Below, in pieces: positions 10,424 through 19,595 of a stretch of DNA of 64,000 nt; positions within the stretch are counted from its first letter, which is position 1; the number at the start of each line of letters is the position of its first letter. The position numbers were made by a program, and so were the translations under genes. The notes beneath the pieces are model-generated. The model did no database searches. It saw only the letters and a program-made list of their open reading frames with translations, and had not been told where the DNA came from. The stretch comes from Burkholderiaceae bacterium (GTDB taxonomy: Bacteria; Pseudomonadota; Gammaproteobacteria; Burkholderiales; Burkholderiaceae_C), in NCBI GenBank assembly GCA_026125795.1, contig JAHCKM010000002.1:1550001-1614000 (forward strand), given 5' to 3'.

Positions 10424-10873
10424 ATGTTGACCTCCCTGGACATCCACCAGATCCTCAAGCGGTTGCCGCACCGCTACCCGTTCCTGCTGATCGATCGCGT
10501 GCTGGAGTTCGAGGTCCACCAGCGCGTCAAGGCGCTGAAGAACGTGACGATGAACGAGCCGTTCTTCGTCGGCCATTTCCCGCATCGACCGGTGATGCCC
10601 GGCGTGCTCACGCTCGAGGCGCTGGCGCAGGCGGCGGCGATCCTGGCTTTCGAGTCCGCGGGGGCCTCGGTGGAGCCGAACTCGGTGGTGTATTTCGTCG
10701 GCATCGATGGCGCACGCTTCAAGCGGCCGGTGGAGCCGGGGGACCAGCTGATCCTCGACGTGACGATTGACCGCCAGAAGGCCGGCATCTGGAAATTCAA
10801 GACGCGCGCCAGCGTGAACGGCGAGATCGCGGTCGAAGCCGATCTGATGTGCACGCTGCGCAAGGTCGGCTGA
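10424..10873 (+). CDS. fabZ: 3-hydroxyacyl-[ACP] dehydratase FabZ
   Basis: Dehydrates 3-hydroxyacyl-ACP in fatty acid elongation and so competes with LpxA/LpxD for the same acyl-ACP pool. The 149 residues form one hot-dog fold with the active-site [20 protein letters not shown] (catalytic His and Glu). The frame is open upstream to 10133, but that part overlaps lpxD; ATG 10424, preceded by AAGGGGG, gives the standard length. The 97-base gap after lpxD holds a short inverted stretch (GGCTCC...GGAGCC at about 10351). Confidence 0.96.
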   Translation: MLTSLDIHQILKRLPHRYPFLLIDRVLEFEVHQRVKALKNVTMNEPFFVGHFPHRPVMPGVLTLEALAQAAAILAFESAGASVEPNSVVYFVGIDGARFKRPVEPGDQLILDVTIDRQKAGIWKFKTRASVNGEIAVEADLMCTLRKVG

Positions 10874-10876
10874 CCC

Positions 10877-11665
10877 ATGGCGGCGATCCACCCGAGCGCT
10901 GTCGTGGACGCGAAGGCCGAGCTCGATGCGTCGGTGAGCGTCGGCCCCTACGCGGTGATCGGGCCGCATGTGCGGATCGGCGCCGGCAGCAGCGTCGGCG
11001 CCCACAGCACGATCGAAGGGCACACGACGATCGGCAGCGACAACCGCATCTTCCAGTTCGTTTCGGTGGGAGCGCCGCCGCAGGACAAGAAGTACGGCGG
11101 CGAGCCCACGCGTCTGGAGATCGGCAACGGCAACACGATCCGCGAGTTCGTCACGATCAACACCGGCACCGTGCAGGACGCCGGCGTCACGCGGCTGGGC
11201 GACGACAACTGGATCATGGCCTACGTGCACATCGCGCACGACTGCCAGCTCGGCAGCCACCTGATCCTGGCCAATGCCGTGCAGCTGGCCGGCCACGTGC
11301 ATCTGGGAGATTGGGTGTTTCTCGGCGGGTTGTCGGGCGTGCATCAGTTCGTGCGGGTCGGTGCGCACGCGATGACCGGCTTTCAGACCCGATTGGCGCA
11401 GGATCTGCCGCCGTTCGTCACCGCGGCGGGCAATCCGGCGCAGGCGCAGGGCATCAACCAGGAAGGTCTGCGCCGCCGCGGCTATACGCCCGAGCGCATC
11501 GCGCCGGTCAAGCAGATGCACAAGGCGCTGTACCGCCAGGGCTTGACGCTGGCCGATGCGCGCAGCGCAATCGCGCAGATCGGCGCGCAGACGCCGGAAG
11601 GCCGCGCCGACGTGGAGCTGATGCTCGGCTTCCTCGCGTCAGCCGAGCGCGGCATCGTGCGCTGA
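10877..11665 (+). CDS. lpxA: UDP-N-acetylglucosamine O-acyltransferase LpxA
   Basis: First step of lipid A synthesis, adding the 3-hydroxyacyl chain to UDP-GlcNAc. The 262 residues are a left-handed beta helix of hexapeptide repeats with the catalytic His in [12 protein letters not shown], followed by a C-terminal helical domain. It starts 3 bases after fabZ. The acyl-chain ruler residue cannot be judged with confidence by eye. Confidence 0.97.
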   Translation: MAAIHPSAVVDAKAELDASVSVGPYAVIGPHVRIGAGSSVGAHSTIEGHTTIGSDNRIFQFVSVGAPPQDKKYGGEPTRLEIGNGNTIREFVTINTGTVQDAGVTRLGDDNWIMAYVHIAHDCQLGSHLILANAVQLAGHVHLGDWVFLGGLSGVHQFVRVGAHAMTGFQTRLAQDLPPFVTAAGNPAQAQGINQEGLRRRGYTPERIAPVKQMHKALYRQGLTLADARSAIAQIGAQTPEGRADVELMLGFLASAERGIVR

Positions 11666-11688
11666 CTGCGGTGTTCGGTGCCACTCGC

Positions 11689-11750
11689 CCCGCGGTCGGC
11701 GCCGGGCCGCTCCCAAGCCGACCAGCCCCCTGCGGGGGCGGCGAACGCAA
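11689..11750 (-). repeat. Intergenic repeat copy A, before lpxB
   Basis: On the minus strand this reads as a C-run/G-run hairpin (CCCCCGCAGGGGG) followed by a GGTCGGCTTGGGAGCGGCCC-type segment ending GCCGACC. The same order is seen, in the opposite orientation, at 12904-12971, and related forms at 15276, 49963 and 50983. It fills the lpxA-lpxB gap. Confidence 0.6.
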
Positions 11751-12896
11751 GTGAGCGTGGGGGTCCCACGTCTCGCGATGGTCGCCGGCGAGGCATCGGG
11801 CGATCTGCTGGCCGGCCTGCTGCTCGGTGGCCTGCAGGCGCGCTGGCCGCAAGCACAAACCTTCGGCATCGGCGGCCCGTGCATGGTGCGGCGTGGTTTC
11901 GACGCGTGGTGGCCTTCCGACAAGCTCGCCGTGCGTGGCTATGTCGAGGTGCTGCGGCATTACCGCGAGATCTCGGGCATCCGACGCGCACTCGCCGAGC
12001 GGTTGCTGAAGCAACGGCCGGATGCCTTCGTCGGCGTCGATGCGCCGGACTTCAACCTCGGGCTGGCGCACCGACTGCGCGATGCTGGCTTGCGCACCAT
12101 CCAGTTCGTCTGCCCGTCGATCTGGGCCTGGCGCGCAAACCGCGTGGGCACGATCGCGCGCGCGGTCGACCATGTGTTGTGCCTTTTTCCGTTCGAGCCC
12201 GAGATCCTGCAGCGCGCCGGTGTCGCGGCAACGTTCGTCGGCCATCCGCTGGCCGATGAGATACCGCTCGATCCGCCGCGTGCCGCCAGCCGCGCAGCGC
12301 TCGGATTGGCACCTGGCGACCCCGTGGTCGCGGTGCTACCGGGCAGCCGCCGCTCGGAGATTCAGGCCAATGGGCCGGCCTTTCTGCAGGCCACCGATCG
12401 CCTGCACGCGCAGCGGCCGGAGCTGAAGTTCCTCTTGCCGGTGGCGCCCGGCCTGCGCGGCCTGGTCGAGCCGCTGCTGGCGCAATGGGCGCGCCGCGTA
12501 CCGATCGTGCTGCTCGACGGCCGCTCGCACGAGGCGTTGGCCGCGTGCGACGTGACGCTGATTGCAAGCGGCACGGCCACGCTGGAAGCGGCGCTGTTCA
12601 AGCGGCCGATGGTGATCGGCTATCGCATGAACGCGCTCTCGTACCAGATCATGAAGCGCATGCGCCTGCAGCCGTGGGTGGGGTTGCCCAACATCCTGTG
12701 CCGCGAGTTCGTGGTGCCGGAGCTGCTTCAGCAGGAGGCCACGCCGCAGGCCCTGGCCGCCGCTGTGGTGCAATGGCTGGACGCGCCGGCCCGATGCGAG
12801 GCCCTGGCCGGCCGCTTTCTCGAGGTTCACCAACAGCTTCGCCGCGACACCGCTGCCACTGCCACCGATGCGATTGCGCAAGTTCTTGCTCGCTGA
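11751..12896 (+). CDS. lpxB: Lipid-A-disaccharide synthase
   Basis: GT19 glycosyltransferase that joins lipid X and UDP-2,3-diacylglucosamine into the lipid A disaccharide. The 381 residues have MVAGEASGDLL at the N-terminus, the GGPCM region, IQFVCPSIWAWR, VGHPLADEIP, LPGSRRSEI and SGTATLEAALFKRPMVIGYR. The start is GTG at 11751 or 11757; ATG 11778 falls inside the conserved N-terminal strand and is too late. It is flanked by inverted copies of the intergenic repeat. Confidence 0.96.
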   Translation: MSVGVPRLAMVAGEASGDLLAGLLLGGLQARWPQAQTFGIGGPCMVRRGFDAWWPSDKLAVRGYVEVLRHYREISGIRRALAERLLKQRPDAFVGVDAPDFNLGLAHRLRDAGLRTIQFVCPSIWAWRANRVGTIARAVDHVLCLFPFEPEILQRAGVAATFVGHPLADEIPLDPPRAASRAALGLAPGDPVVAVLPGSRRSEIQANGPAFLQATDRLHAQRPELKFLLPVAPGLRGLVEPLLAQWARRVPIVLLDGRSHEALAACDVTLIASGTATLEAALFKRPMVIGYRMNALSYQIMKRMRLQPWVGLPNILCREFVVPELLQQEATPQALAAAVVQWLDAPARCEALAGRFLEVHQQLRRDTAATATDAIAQVLAR

Positions 12897-12903
12897 ATGG
12901 ACC

Positions 12904-12971
12904 CATTAGCCCGCTTCGCTAGCCTCCCCTCGAAGCGGCGCCGTCGGCTTGGGAACGGCCCGACGCCGACA
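12904..12971 (+). repeat. Intergenic repeat copy B, between lpxB and rnhB
   Basis: The segment GTCGGCTTGGGAACGGCCCG with closing GCCGAC matches copy A (11689-11750) in inverted orientation, and its left part (CGCTTCGCTAGCCTCCCC) resembles 50990-51016. If rnhB started at its first ATG (12897) this repeat would be translated, which argues for the later start at 12975. Confidence 0.6.
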
Positions 12972-12974
12972 CAG

Positions 12975-13568
12975 ATGGGACTCGACTGGCATCGGCCCGG
13001 CCTGATGGCCGGGGTCGATGAAGCGGGCCGCGGCCCGCTGGCAGGCCCCGTGGTGGCGGCCGCGGTGATCCTGGACGACGATCGCCCGATCGAGGGTCTG
13101 GCCGACTCCAAGGTGCTCACCCCGGCGCGGCGCGAGGAGCTGTACGAGGAGATCCGTGCGCGCGCGTTGGCCTTCTGCATCGCGCAGGCCGCGGTCGAGG
13201 AGATCGACACGATCAACATCCTGCAGGCCACGCTGCTGGCGATGCGCCGTGCGGTGCAGGGGCTGCGCCTGATGCCGGTGCGTGTGCTGGTCGACGGCAA
13301 CCAGCTGCCGATCCTGCGCGTTCCCAGCGAGGCGATCATCCAGGGCGATGCCAAGGTGGCGGCCATATCGGCCGCGTCGATCCTGGCCAAGGTCTATCGC
13401 GACCGACTGTGCGTCGATGAGCTGCATCGTTGCCATCCGGTGTACGGCTTCGACGCGCACAAGGGTTATGGCACGCCGGAGCATCTGCAGGCCCTGAAAG
13501 CGCACGGCGCCTGCGCCGCGCACCGCCGCAGCTTCGCGCCGGTGCGTGAAGCGCTCGAAGGCTGGTGA
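12975..13568 (+). CDS. rnhB: Ribonuclease HII
   Basis: Cuts the RNA strand of RNA/DNA hybrids and nicks at single misincorporated ribonucleotides. From ATG 12975 the protein has 197 residues, the usual RNase HII size. The catalytic [17 protein letters not shown] is at about residues 15-31, and later acidic residues lie in [16 protein letters not shown] and in the [15 protein letters not shown] segment. An in-frame ATG at 12897, abutting the lpxB stop, would add 26 residues coded by the intergenic repeat; neither start has a clear Shine-Dalgarno. The stop overlaps the next gene. Confidence 0.93.
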   Translation: MGLDWHRPGLMAGVDEAGRGPLAGPVVAAAVILDDDRPIEGLADSKVLTPARREELYEEIRARALAFCIAQAAVEEIDTINILQATLLAMRRAVQGLRLMPVRVLVDGNQLPILRVPSEAIIQGDAKVAAISAASILAKVYRDRLCVDELHRCHPVYGFDAHKGYGTPEHLQALKAHGACAAHRRSFAPVREALEGW

Positions 13569-14347
13569 GCGCTTCGCGCAGCCGCATCGCGTCGCGCGAC
13601 AACGCGACGCTGGTTCGGGTTCGTAAGCTGCTTGCGGCGCCGGATGCGTATCGCAAGCTGGGAGTCGTCTGGCTCGAAGGCGATCACCTGATTCGTGCTG
13701 CACGGGCGCGCGGCTGGCACATCGACGAGATGCTGGTCGCTGCAGCGCGCGAGCACGAGCCATCGCTGCAGCCGCTGCTGCGTGACACGGGGCGCTTGCG
13801 TGTGGTGGACGACAACCTGTGGTCGGGTCTCGGTTCGCTGATCTCGAAGGCACCGATCGCCGCCTTGGCTGCATGGCCCGGGCCGCAGCCGATCGAGCCC
13901 GGCGCGGCGACAGTCGTTCTCGACCGCGTGCAGGATGCCGGCAACCTCGGCAGCATGCTGCGCAGCGCGGCCGCGTTCGGCGTTGCGCAGGTGATCGCAC
14001 TCAAGGGTTGTGCCGCGGTCTGGTCACCCAAGGTCCTGCGCGCCGGCATGGGCGCGCACTTTGGATTGCGCTTGATCGAGGCGGTCGACGAGAGCGCGCT
14101 CGATGCGCTGCAGATACCGCTGGTGGTGACCAGCTCGCATGCGGGCGAATCGATCGCCACGGCGAGGCTGCCCTCGCCGTGCGCCTGGGTGTTCGGCCAC
14201 GAAGGGCAGGGCGTGACCGCCTCGCTGCTGCAGCGTGCGGCACTGAGACTCGCGATCCCGATGCCCGGTGGCGAGGAGTCGCTCAACGTGGCGGCCGCGG
14301 CCGCCGTCTGCCTGTACGAGTCGGCGCGGCGCTGTCTGGAGGCGTGA
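13565..14347 (+). CDS. TrmH/SpoU-family RNA 2'-O-methyltransferase
   Basis: Probably methylates a ribose 2'-OH in rRNA or tRNA using S-adenosylmethionine, with the trefoil-knot SPOUT fold. The 260 residues show an N-terminal substrate-binding domain (1-100), motif 1 ([20 protein letters not shown], with Asn and Arg), motif 2 ([11 protein letters not shown]) and motif 3 ([20 protein letters not shown]). The GTG start overlaps the rnhB stop. Target RNA cannot be named from sequence; RlmB-like or a paralogue are both possible. Confidence 0.9.
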   Translation: MSASRSRIASRDNATLVRVRKLLAAPDAYRKLGVVWLEGDHLIRAARARGWHIDEMLVAAAREHEPSLQPLLRDTGRLRVVDDNLWSGLGSLISKAPIAALAAWPGPQPIEPGAATVVLDRVQDAGNLGSMLRSAAAFGVAQVIALKGCAAVWSPKVLRAGMGAHFGLRLIEAVDESALDALQIPLVVTSSHAGESIATARLPSPCAWVFGHEGQGVTASLLQRAALRLAIPMPGGEESLNVAAAAAVCLYESARRCLEA

Positions 14348-14357
14348 AGGGCCGCTC

Positions 14358-15218
14358 TCAGTAGATCAATCGATCGGGCCGGATGTCGCGCAGGATCGTG
14401 GTCGCGATCTCCTCGATCGACTTGTGTGTCGAGCTGAGCCACGCGATGCCTTCGCGTTTCATCATCGACTCTGCCTCGCGCACCTCCATGCGGCAGTTGT
14501 CCAGCGCGGCATAACGCCCGCCGGGGCGGCGCTCGTGCCGGATCTGCGCCAGCCGCTCGGGATCGATCGTCAAGCCAAAACACTTGCGCTTGTGCGCCAC
14601 CAGGCTCTTGGGCAGTTCGCCGCGCTCGAAGTCTTCGGGGATCAGCGGGTAGTTGGCGGCTTTGATGCCGTGCTGCATCGCCAGGTACAACGAGGTCGGC
14701 GTCTTGCCGCAGCGGCTCACGCCCACCAGGATGACCTCGGCGCCCTCGAGGTCGCGCGACGACTGGCCGTCGTCGTGTGCCAGCGAGAAGTTGATGGCCT
14801 CGATGCGCTCGTTGTACTCGTGGCTCTTGGCGACTTCGGAGAAGCGCCCGACGCGGTGGTTCGACTTGACCGCCAGCTCTCCTTCCAGCGGCTCGATGAA
14901 GGTGCGAAACATGTCGAGCACGAAGCCTTGGCAGCGCTCGTGCGTGAGCACGTCGCGCACCTCGTCGTTGACCAGCGTGATGAAGACGATGGGGCGCCGG
15001 CCTTCGGCCTGCGCGATGGTGTTGATCTCGCCCACCACGACGAGCGCCTTCTCGACCGAATCGATGAAAGGCCGGCGCACGTGTCGCGGCCGGATCGGAA
15101 ACTGCGCCAGGATCGAGTTGCCAAAGGTCTCGGCGGTGATGCCGGTGCCGTCGGACACGAAGAAGACGGTTCGATTGGCCAATTCGGCTCCGAGAACAGG
15201 GGGTTGGAGGAGGGGCAT
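14358..15218 (-). CDS. ppsR: PEP synthase regulatory kinase/phosphorylase PpsR (DUF299)
   Basis: Bifunctional regulator that inactivates PEP synthase by ADP-dependent threonine phosphorylation and reactivates it by Pi-dependent phosphorolysis. The 286 residues begin with the conserved [18 protein letters not shown] (16-33) and have the P-loop GVSRCGKT at 166-173. It is transcribed away from its target ppsA (15474). A TATGAT hexamer at 15234-15239 on the minus strand lies 15 bases before its ATG. Confidence 0.94.
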   Translation of the reverse strand: MPLLQPPVLGAELANRTVFFVSDGTGITAETFGNSILAQFPIRPRHVRRPFIDSVEKALVVVGEINTIAQAEGRRPIVFITLVNDEVRDVLTHERCQGFVLDMFRTFIEPLEGELAVKSNHRVGRFSEVAKSHEYNERIEAINFSLAHDDGQSSRDLEGAEVILVGVSRCGKTPTSLYLAMQHGIKAANYPLIPEDFERGELPKSLVAHKRKCFGLTIDPERLAQIRHERRPGGRYAALDNCRMEVREAESMMKREGIAWLSSTHKSIEEIATTILRDIRPDRLIY

Positions 15219-15256
15219 TCCAGGGCAGGCTGGATCATAGGCTCAGGGGCAACCCG

Positions 15257-15262
15257 TAGAAT
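15257..15262 (+). promoter_or_regulatory. Candidate -10 element upstream of ppsA
   Basis: TAGAAT at 15257-15262 on the plus strand lies back to back with TATGAT for ppsR. If used, the ppsA leader would be about 205 nt long and would contain repeat copy C. No convincing -35 was seen. Confidence 0.25.
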
Positions 15263-15275
15263 CGCCGCAATGGTG

Positions 15276-15364
15276 CCTCCAAGCTCGCTCCGCTCGCTGC
15301 CCCCCGAGGGGGCGCGTCAGCGGCTTCGGGCGGCCGGGCGCCGCCGACTTGCCCAGTCCGGCTG
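15276..15364 (+). repeat. Intergenic repeat copy C in the ppsR-ppsA gap
   Basis: Contains CTCGCTCCGCTCGCTGCCCC then CCGAGGGGGCGCGTCAGCGG, CTTCGGGCGGCCGGGCG. Nearly the same sequence is found at 49963-50033 (copy D). The CCCCC-GA-GGGGG core can form a hairpin. An open frame of 31 codons from ATG 15270 runs through it and ends at its right border. Confidence 0.7.
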
Positions 15365-15473
15365 ACGCTGCCATGAGCCCTCTCGGCCTTCCAAAAAGCA
15401 CTCCAACAGCAGATGGTCGCGCTCGCGTCAATGCCCGGACGGCACCGCTTATTCACCTTCACGGAGCCCTTCC

Positions 15474-17867
15474 ATGTCATCGACGTCTCTGGCGACCGCC
15501 CTGGTCGTACCGCTTGATCAGCTGAGAATGACCGATGTCGAGGTGGTCGGCGGCAAGAACGCCAGCCTCGGCGAGATGATCAGCCAGCTCGCGGCCAGCG
15601 GCGTGCGCGTGCCCGGCGGATTTGCCACCACGGCCCACGCGTTTCGCGAGTTCCTGAAGCACGGCGGACTCACCGAGCGCATCAACAGCCGGCTCGCCAA
15701 GCTCGACGTCGACGACGTGAAGGCGCTGGCCCAGGCCGGCGCCGAGATCCGCGCCTGGATCACCGACGCAGCACTGCCTCCGGCGCTGGAGGCCGCGATC
15801 CGCACGGCCTATGCCGCGTTGTCGGCCGGCGATGCCGAGGCCTCCTACGCCGTGCGCTCATCGGCCACCGCCGAAGACCTGCCCGACGCCTCGTTCGCCG
15901 GCCAGCAGGAGACCTTTCTGAACGTGAGCGGCATCGAGGATGTGCTGCACCGGATCAAGGAGGTGTTCGCGTCGCTGTACAACGACCGCGCCATCAGCTA
16001 CCGCGTGCACAAGGGCTTCGCGCACGGTGACGTGTCGCTCTCGGCCGGCGTGCAGCGCATGGTGCGCTCCGATCTCGGCAGCGCCGGCGTGATGTTCACG
16101 ATCGACACCGAATCCGGCTTCGACGAGGTGGTGCTCATCACGTCGAGCTACGGCCTGGGCGAGACCGTGGTGCAGGGCAGCGTCAATCCCGACGAGTTCT
16201 ACGTGCACAAGCCGATGCTGCGTGCCGGCAAGCAGGCCGTCATCCGGCGCTCGCTGGGCTCCAAGCTGCAGCGCATGGAGTTCGCGTCGCCGCAGGTCAA
16301 GGCAGCCACTGGCAAGCTCGTGACCACCGTCGACACGCCCCCCGAGCAGCGCAACCGCTACTCGTTGAGCGATGCCGACGTGCTCGAGCTGGCGCGTTAT
16401 GCGCTGGTGATCGAGCAGCACTACAAGCGGCCGATGGACATCGAGTGGGGCCGCGACGGTCGCGACGGCAAGCTGTACATCCTGCAGGCGCGGCCCGAGA
16501 CGGTGAAGAGCCAGGCGCAGGTCGAGCACCGCTACAAGCTCAAGGGCCATGGCACGGTGCTGACCGAAGGGCGCGCCATCGGCCAGAAGATCGGCACCGG
16601 TCGCGTGCGCGTGGTGCGCTCGCTCGACGACATGGATCGCGTGCAGCCCGGCGACGTGTTGGTCACCGAGATCACCGATCCGAACTGGGAGCCGGTGATG
16701 AAGCGCGCGTCCGCGATCATCACCAACCGTGGCGGGCGCACCTGCCACGCGGCCATCATCGCGCGCGAACTCGGCATCCCGGCCGTGGTGGGCTGCGGCG
16801 ACGCGACCGAGAAGCTCGCAGACGGCGCGCTGGTGACCGTGTCGTGCGCCGAGGGCGACACCGGCTACATCTACGAAGGCCTGCTCGAGACCGAGGTGAC
16901 CGAGGTCAAGCGCGGCCAGATGCCGTACTGCCCGATCAAGCTGATGATGAACGTGGGCAACCCGAGCCTGGCGTTCGAGTTTGCGCGCATTCCGAACTCC
17001 GGCGTCGGGCTGGCGCGGCTGGAGTTCATCATCAACACCAACATCGGCGTGCATCCGAAAGCCATCCTCGACTATCCCAACGTCGACCCGGAGCTGAAGA
17101 TGGCGGTCGAGTCGGTGGCGCGCGGACACGCGTCGCCGCGTGCGTTCTACGTCGACAAGCTGATGGAAGGCGTGGCGACGATCGCTGCGGCGTTCTGGCC
17201 CAAGCCGGTGATCGTGCGGCTGTCGGACTTCAAGTCCAACGAATACAAGAAGCTCATCGGCGGCTCGCGCTACGAGCCCGACGAAGAGAACCCGATGCTG
17301 GGCTTCCGCGGCGCCTCGCGCTACATCAGCGGCGACTTCGGCGATGCGTTCGCGATGGAGTGCGAGGCGCTGCGCCGCGTGCGCAACGAGATGGGCCTGA
17401 CCAACATCGAGATCATGGTGCCCTTCGTGCGCACCGTGCGCCAGGCCGAGCGCGTGAACCAGCTGATGGCCGAACGCGGCTTGGTGCGCGGCAAGGATGG
17501 CCTGCGCGTGATCATGATGTGCGAGGTGCCCAGCAATGCCATCCTGGCCGAGGCGTTCCTGCAGCACTTTGACGGCATGTCGATCGGCTCCAACGACCTC
17601 ACGCAGCTCACGCTGGGGCTCGACCGCGACTCCGGCCACGAGCAGCTGACCGGCGACTTCGACGAGCGCGACCCCGCGGTGCGGGCGATGATCTCGCGCG
17701 CCATCGCGGCCTGCCGGGCCACGGGCAAGTACGTGGGCATCTGCGGCCAGGGGCCGAGCGACCATCCCGACTTTGCCGACTGGCTCGCAGCCGAGGGCAT
17801 CGTGTCGATGTCGCTCAACCCGGACACCATCGTCGAGACCTGGCAAAGGCTCGCCACGGCCAAGTAG
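15474..17867 (+). CDS. ppsA: Phosphoenolpyruvate synthase
   Basis: Converts pyruvate, ATP and water to PEP, AMP and phosphate for gluconeogenesis from C3 compounds. The 797 residues have an N-terminal ATP-grasp domain ([11 protein letters not shown] near residue 24), the phosphohistidine domain with catalytic His425 in [15 protein letters not shown], and a C-terminal TIM-barrel PEP/pyruvate domain ([16 protein letters not shown], then CGQGPSDHP). Divergent from its regulator ppsR. A GGAG Shine-Dalgarno precedes ATG 15474. A TATAAT follows directly after its stop, belonging to the next operon. Confidence 0.97.
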   Translation: MSSTSLATALVVPLDQLRMTDVEVVGGKNASLGEMISQLAASGVRVPGGFATTAHAFREFLKHGGLTERINSRLAKLDVDDVKALAQAGAEIRAWITDAALPPALEAAIRTAYAALSAGDAEASYAVRSSATAEDLPDASFAGQQETFLNVSGIEDVLHRIKEVFASLYNDRAISYRVHKGFAHGDVSLSAGVQRMVRSDLGSAGVMFTIDTESGFDEVVLITSSYGLGETVVQGSVNPDEFYVHKPMLRAGKQAVIRRSLGSKLQRMEFASPQVKAATGKLVTTVDTPPEQRNRYSLSDADVLELARYALVIEQHYKRPMDIEWGRDGRDGKLYILQARPETVKSQAQVEHRYKLKGHGTVLTEGRAIGQKIGTGRVRVVRSLDDMDRVQPGDVLVTEITDPNWEPVMKRASAIITNRGGRTCHAAIIARELGIPAVVGCGDATEKLADGALVTVSCAEGDTGYIYEGLLETEVTEVKRGQMPYCPIKLMMNVGNPSLAFEFARIPNSGVGLARLEFIINTNIGVHPKAILDYPNVDPELKMAVESVARGHASPRAFYVDKLMEGVATIAAAFWPKPVIVRLSDFKSNEYKKLIGGSRYEPDEENPMLGFRGASRYISGDFGDAFAMECEALRRVRNEMGLTNIEIMVPFVRTVRQAERVNQLMAERGLVRGKDGLRVIMMCEVPSNAILAEAFLQHFDGMSIGSNDLTQLTLGLDRDSGHEQLTGDFDERDPAVRAMISRAIAACRATGKYVGICGQGPSDHPDFADWLAAEGIVSMSLNPDTIVETWQRLATAK

Positions 17868-17868
17868 C

Positions 17869-17874
17869 TATAAT
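17869..17874 (+). promoter_or_regulatory. -10 element for the rpsF operon
   Basis: A perfect TATAAT begins 2 bases after the ppsA stop and would start a transcript near 17881, giving a leader of about 107 nt before rpsF. The region 17 bases upstream (AAGGCT) is a poor -35, so the strength rests on the -10. Confidence 0.5.
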
Positions 17875-17929
17875 CCGAAGCTTTCCCTTGCCGCACCCCA
17901 CCTTGCTGACGCACACCGGGGGCGGCTAA

Positions 17930-17968
17930 CCGTGTACCCGGCGCGGTCAACGCGCAGGGGGTTCACGG
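17930..17968 (+). promoter_or_regulatory. Candidate S6:S18-binding leader of rpsF
   Basis: CCGTG at 17930-17934 pairs with CACGG at 17964-17968, CCC (17937-17939) can pair with GGG (17957-17959), and GCGCG (17941-17945) pairs with CGCGC (17951-17955) around a GTCAA loop. The structure sits just upstream of the rpsF ribosome site. Ribosomal protein S6 with S18 is known to bind a structured rpsF leader in many bacteria; assigning this hairpin to that class is an inference. Confidence 0.5.
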
Positions 17969-17987
17969 AAACCACAAGGAGCTATTC

Positions 17988-18350
17988 ATGCGTCACTATG
18001 AGATCGTGCTCCTGATCCACCCGGATCAAAGCGAGCAGGTTCCAGCCATGCTGGAGCGCTACAAGGCGCTGGTCACCGCGGGCGGTGGCAAGGTGCACCG
18101 GGTGGAGGACTGGGGGCGGCGCCAGCTGGCCTACATGATCCAGAAGCTCGCCAAGGCGCACTACCTGTGCCTGAACATCGAATGCGAGCAGAAGGTGTTG
18201 AGCGAGCTGGAGTCGGGCTTTCGCTTCAACGACGCCGTGCTGCGCCACCTCACGGTGGCCAAGAGCAAGGCCGAAACCAACCCGTCGGTGATGATGAAGG
18301 CCGTCGAGAAGGAAGAGGCCCGCAAGGCGGCGCAAGAGGCCAGCAGCTGA
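17988..18350 (+). CDS. rpsF: 30S ribosomal protein S6
   Basis: Binds 16S rRNA with S18 in the platform of the small subunit. The 120 residues start [18 protein letters not shown] and contain [16 protein letters not shown], both typical of S6; the C-terminal tail is Lys/Glu/Ala rich. AAGGAG at 17976-17981 precedes the ATG. First gene of rpsF-priB-rpsR-rplI. Confidence 0.98.
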   Translation: MRHYEIVLLIHPDQSEQVPAMLERYKALVTAGGGKVHRVEDWGRRQLAYMIQKLAKAHYLCLNIECEQKVLSELESGFRFNDAVLRHLTVAKSKAETNPSVMMKAVEKEEARKAAQEASS

Positions 18351-18366
18351 GGCAATCGGGGCCGCG

Positions 18367-18648
18367 GTGAACCGTCTGGTCCTGTCGGGGCGTCTGGTCG
18401 AACGCGGTGCACTGCGCTACACGCCGGCCGGCTTACCGGCGCTGGACTTCAAGCTCGAGCACCAGTCAGAGCTGACCGAAGACCAACAGATGCGCAAGGT
18501 ATCGCTGCAGATCAAGGCCATCGCGATCGGTGCCGTGACACAGGCTCTGGCCGCATTGGCGCTCGGCGACTCGAATACGTTTGCCGGATTCCTCTCCGGC
18601 GCCCGCAACGGTCGCGGCCTTCTTTTCCACGTCACGTCGCTCGGCTGA
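18367..18648 (+). CDS. priB: Primosomal replication protein N (PriB)
   Basis: OB-fold single-strand-binding protein that helps PriA restart stalled replication forks. The 93-residue product begins MNRLVLSGRLVERGALRYTP and has the AGLPALDFKLEHQSE strand typical of PriB and Ssb-like OB folds. The start is GTG at 18367, 16 bases after rpsF. Its place between rpsF and rpsR is the usual proteobacterial arrangement. Confidence 0.93.
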   Translation: MNRLVLSGRLVERGALRYTPAGLPALDFKLEHQSELTEDQQMRKVSLQIKAIAIGAVTQALAALALGDSNTFAGFLSGARNGRGLLFHVTSLG

Positions 18649-18700
18649 GCGGCTTGGCAGCCATGAATCGAACAACCTGATTTTCTGAACGAGGTGTCCC

Positions 18701-18991
18701 ATGCCACCACCCAAAGGCAAAGGCAAGTTCTCAAAGGATCGCAAACCCAGGCGCAGCCAACAGTCGCTGCTGTTCCGCCGCAAACGCTTCTGCCGCTTCA
18801 CCGTCGCCGGCGTCGAGGAGATCGACTACAAGGATGTCGACACGCTGCGCGACTTCATCGGCGAGAACGGCAAAATCACTCCGGCGCGCCTGACCGGCAC
18901 GCGGGCGTTCTACCAGCGCCAGCTCACCACGGCCATCAAGCGCGCGCGTTTCCTCGCGCTGATCCCGTACTCCGACCAGCATCGCGTCTAA
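18701..18991 (+). CDS. rpsR: 30S ribosomal protein S18
   Basis: Small-subunit protein that pairs with S6. The 96 residues include a basic N-terminal tail, [20 protein letters not shown] and the signature [35 protein letters not shown] about 8 bases upstream supports ATG 18701. Slightly longer at the N-terminus than the 75-residue E. coli protein, as is common in this group. Confidence 0.97.
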   Translation: MPPPKGKGKFSKDRKPRRSQQSLLFRRKRFCRFTVAGVEEIDYKDVDTLRDFIGENGKITPARLTGTRAFYQRQLTTAIKRARFLALIPYSDQHRV

Positions 18992-19001
18992 GGGGACCAC
19001 C

Positions 19002-19454
19002 ATGCAAGTGATCCTGCTGGAAAAGATCGCCAACCTCGGCAACCTGGGCGACGTGGTCAAGGTCAAGGACGGCTTTGCGCGCAACTACCTGATCCCGTCC
19101 AAGCGTGCGCGCCGTGCCACGCAGGCCGCGATCCAGGAGTTCGAGAACCGCCGTGCCGATCTGGAAAAGGCCGCCGCCGACAAACTGACAGCGGCCCGGG
19201 CAGTGGGCGAGAAGCTCACCGGCCAGACCGTCACGGTAGTGCAGAAGGCCGGTGTCGACGGGCGTCTGTTTGGCTCGGTGACCAACTTCGACATCGCCGA
19301 AGGTCTGAAGAAAATGGGCTTCGAAATCCAGAAGTCGCAGATCCGCCTGCCCAACGGCCCGCTGAAAATCGTGGGCGATCATCCGGTGTCGGTGGCGCCG
19401 CACACCGACGTGGTGATCGACATCACCGTGCACGTGGTGGCAGAAACCGAGTAA
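19002..19454 (+). CDS. rplI: 50S ribosomal protein L9
   Basis: Large-subunit protein near the L1 stalk. The 150 residues start [19 protein letters not shown], with [20 protein letters not shown], the long connecting helix, and a C-terminal domain. AAGGGGA lies before the ATG. Last gene of the cluster; a hairpin terminator follows. Confidence 0.98.
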   Translation: MQVILLEKIANLGNLGDVVKVKDGFARNYLIPSKRARRATQAAIQEFENRRADLEKAAADKLTAARAVGEKLTGQTVTVVQKAGVDGRLFGSVTNFDIAEGLKKMGFEIQKSQIRLPNGPLKIVGDHPVSVAPHTDVVIDITVHVVAETE

Positions 19455-19476
19455 GAGCGACGCGCCACGACACGAT

Positions 19477-19505
19477 AACGGGCCGGCACACGCCGGCCCG
19501 TTTGC
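19477..19505 (+). terminator. Rho-independent-like terminator after rplI
   Basis: CGGGCCGGC (19479-19487), loop ACAC, GCCGGCCCG (19492-19500), extended by two A-T pairs and followed by TTTGCG. The stem is perfect (11 bp); the T tract is short. Confidence 0.7.
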
Positions 19506-19595
19506 GTTGCGGGACGACGTTGTCCGACGCCTGTCCAGGCGATCTCCACAGCTCTGTGCACAGGCGCACGCCGCGCCGCAAACTATCATCGGTGC

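Noticed and set aside
12897-12974. N-terminal extension of RNase HII from the first ATG
   Set aside because: The 26 extra codons coincide with the intergenic repeat, and the family length fits the ATG at 12975.
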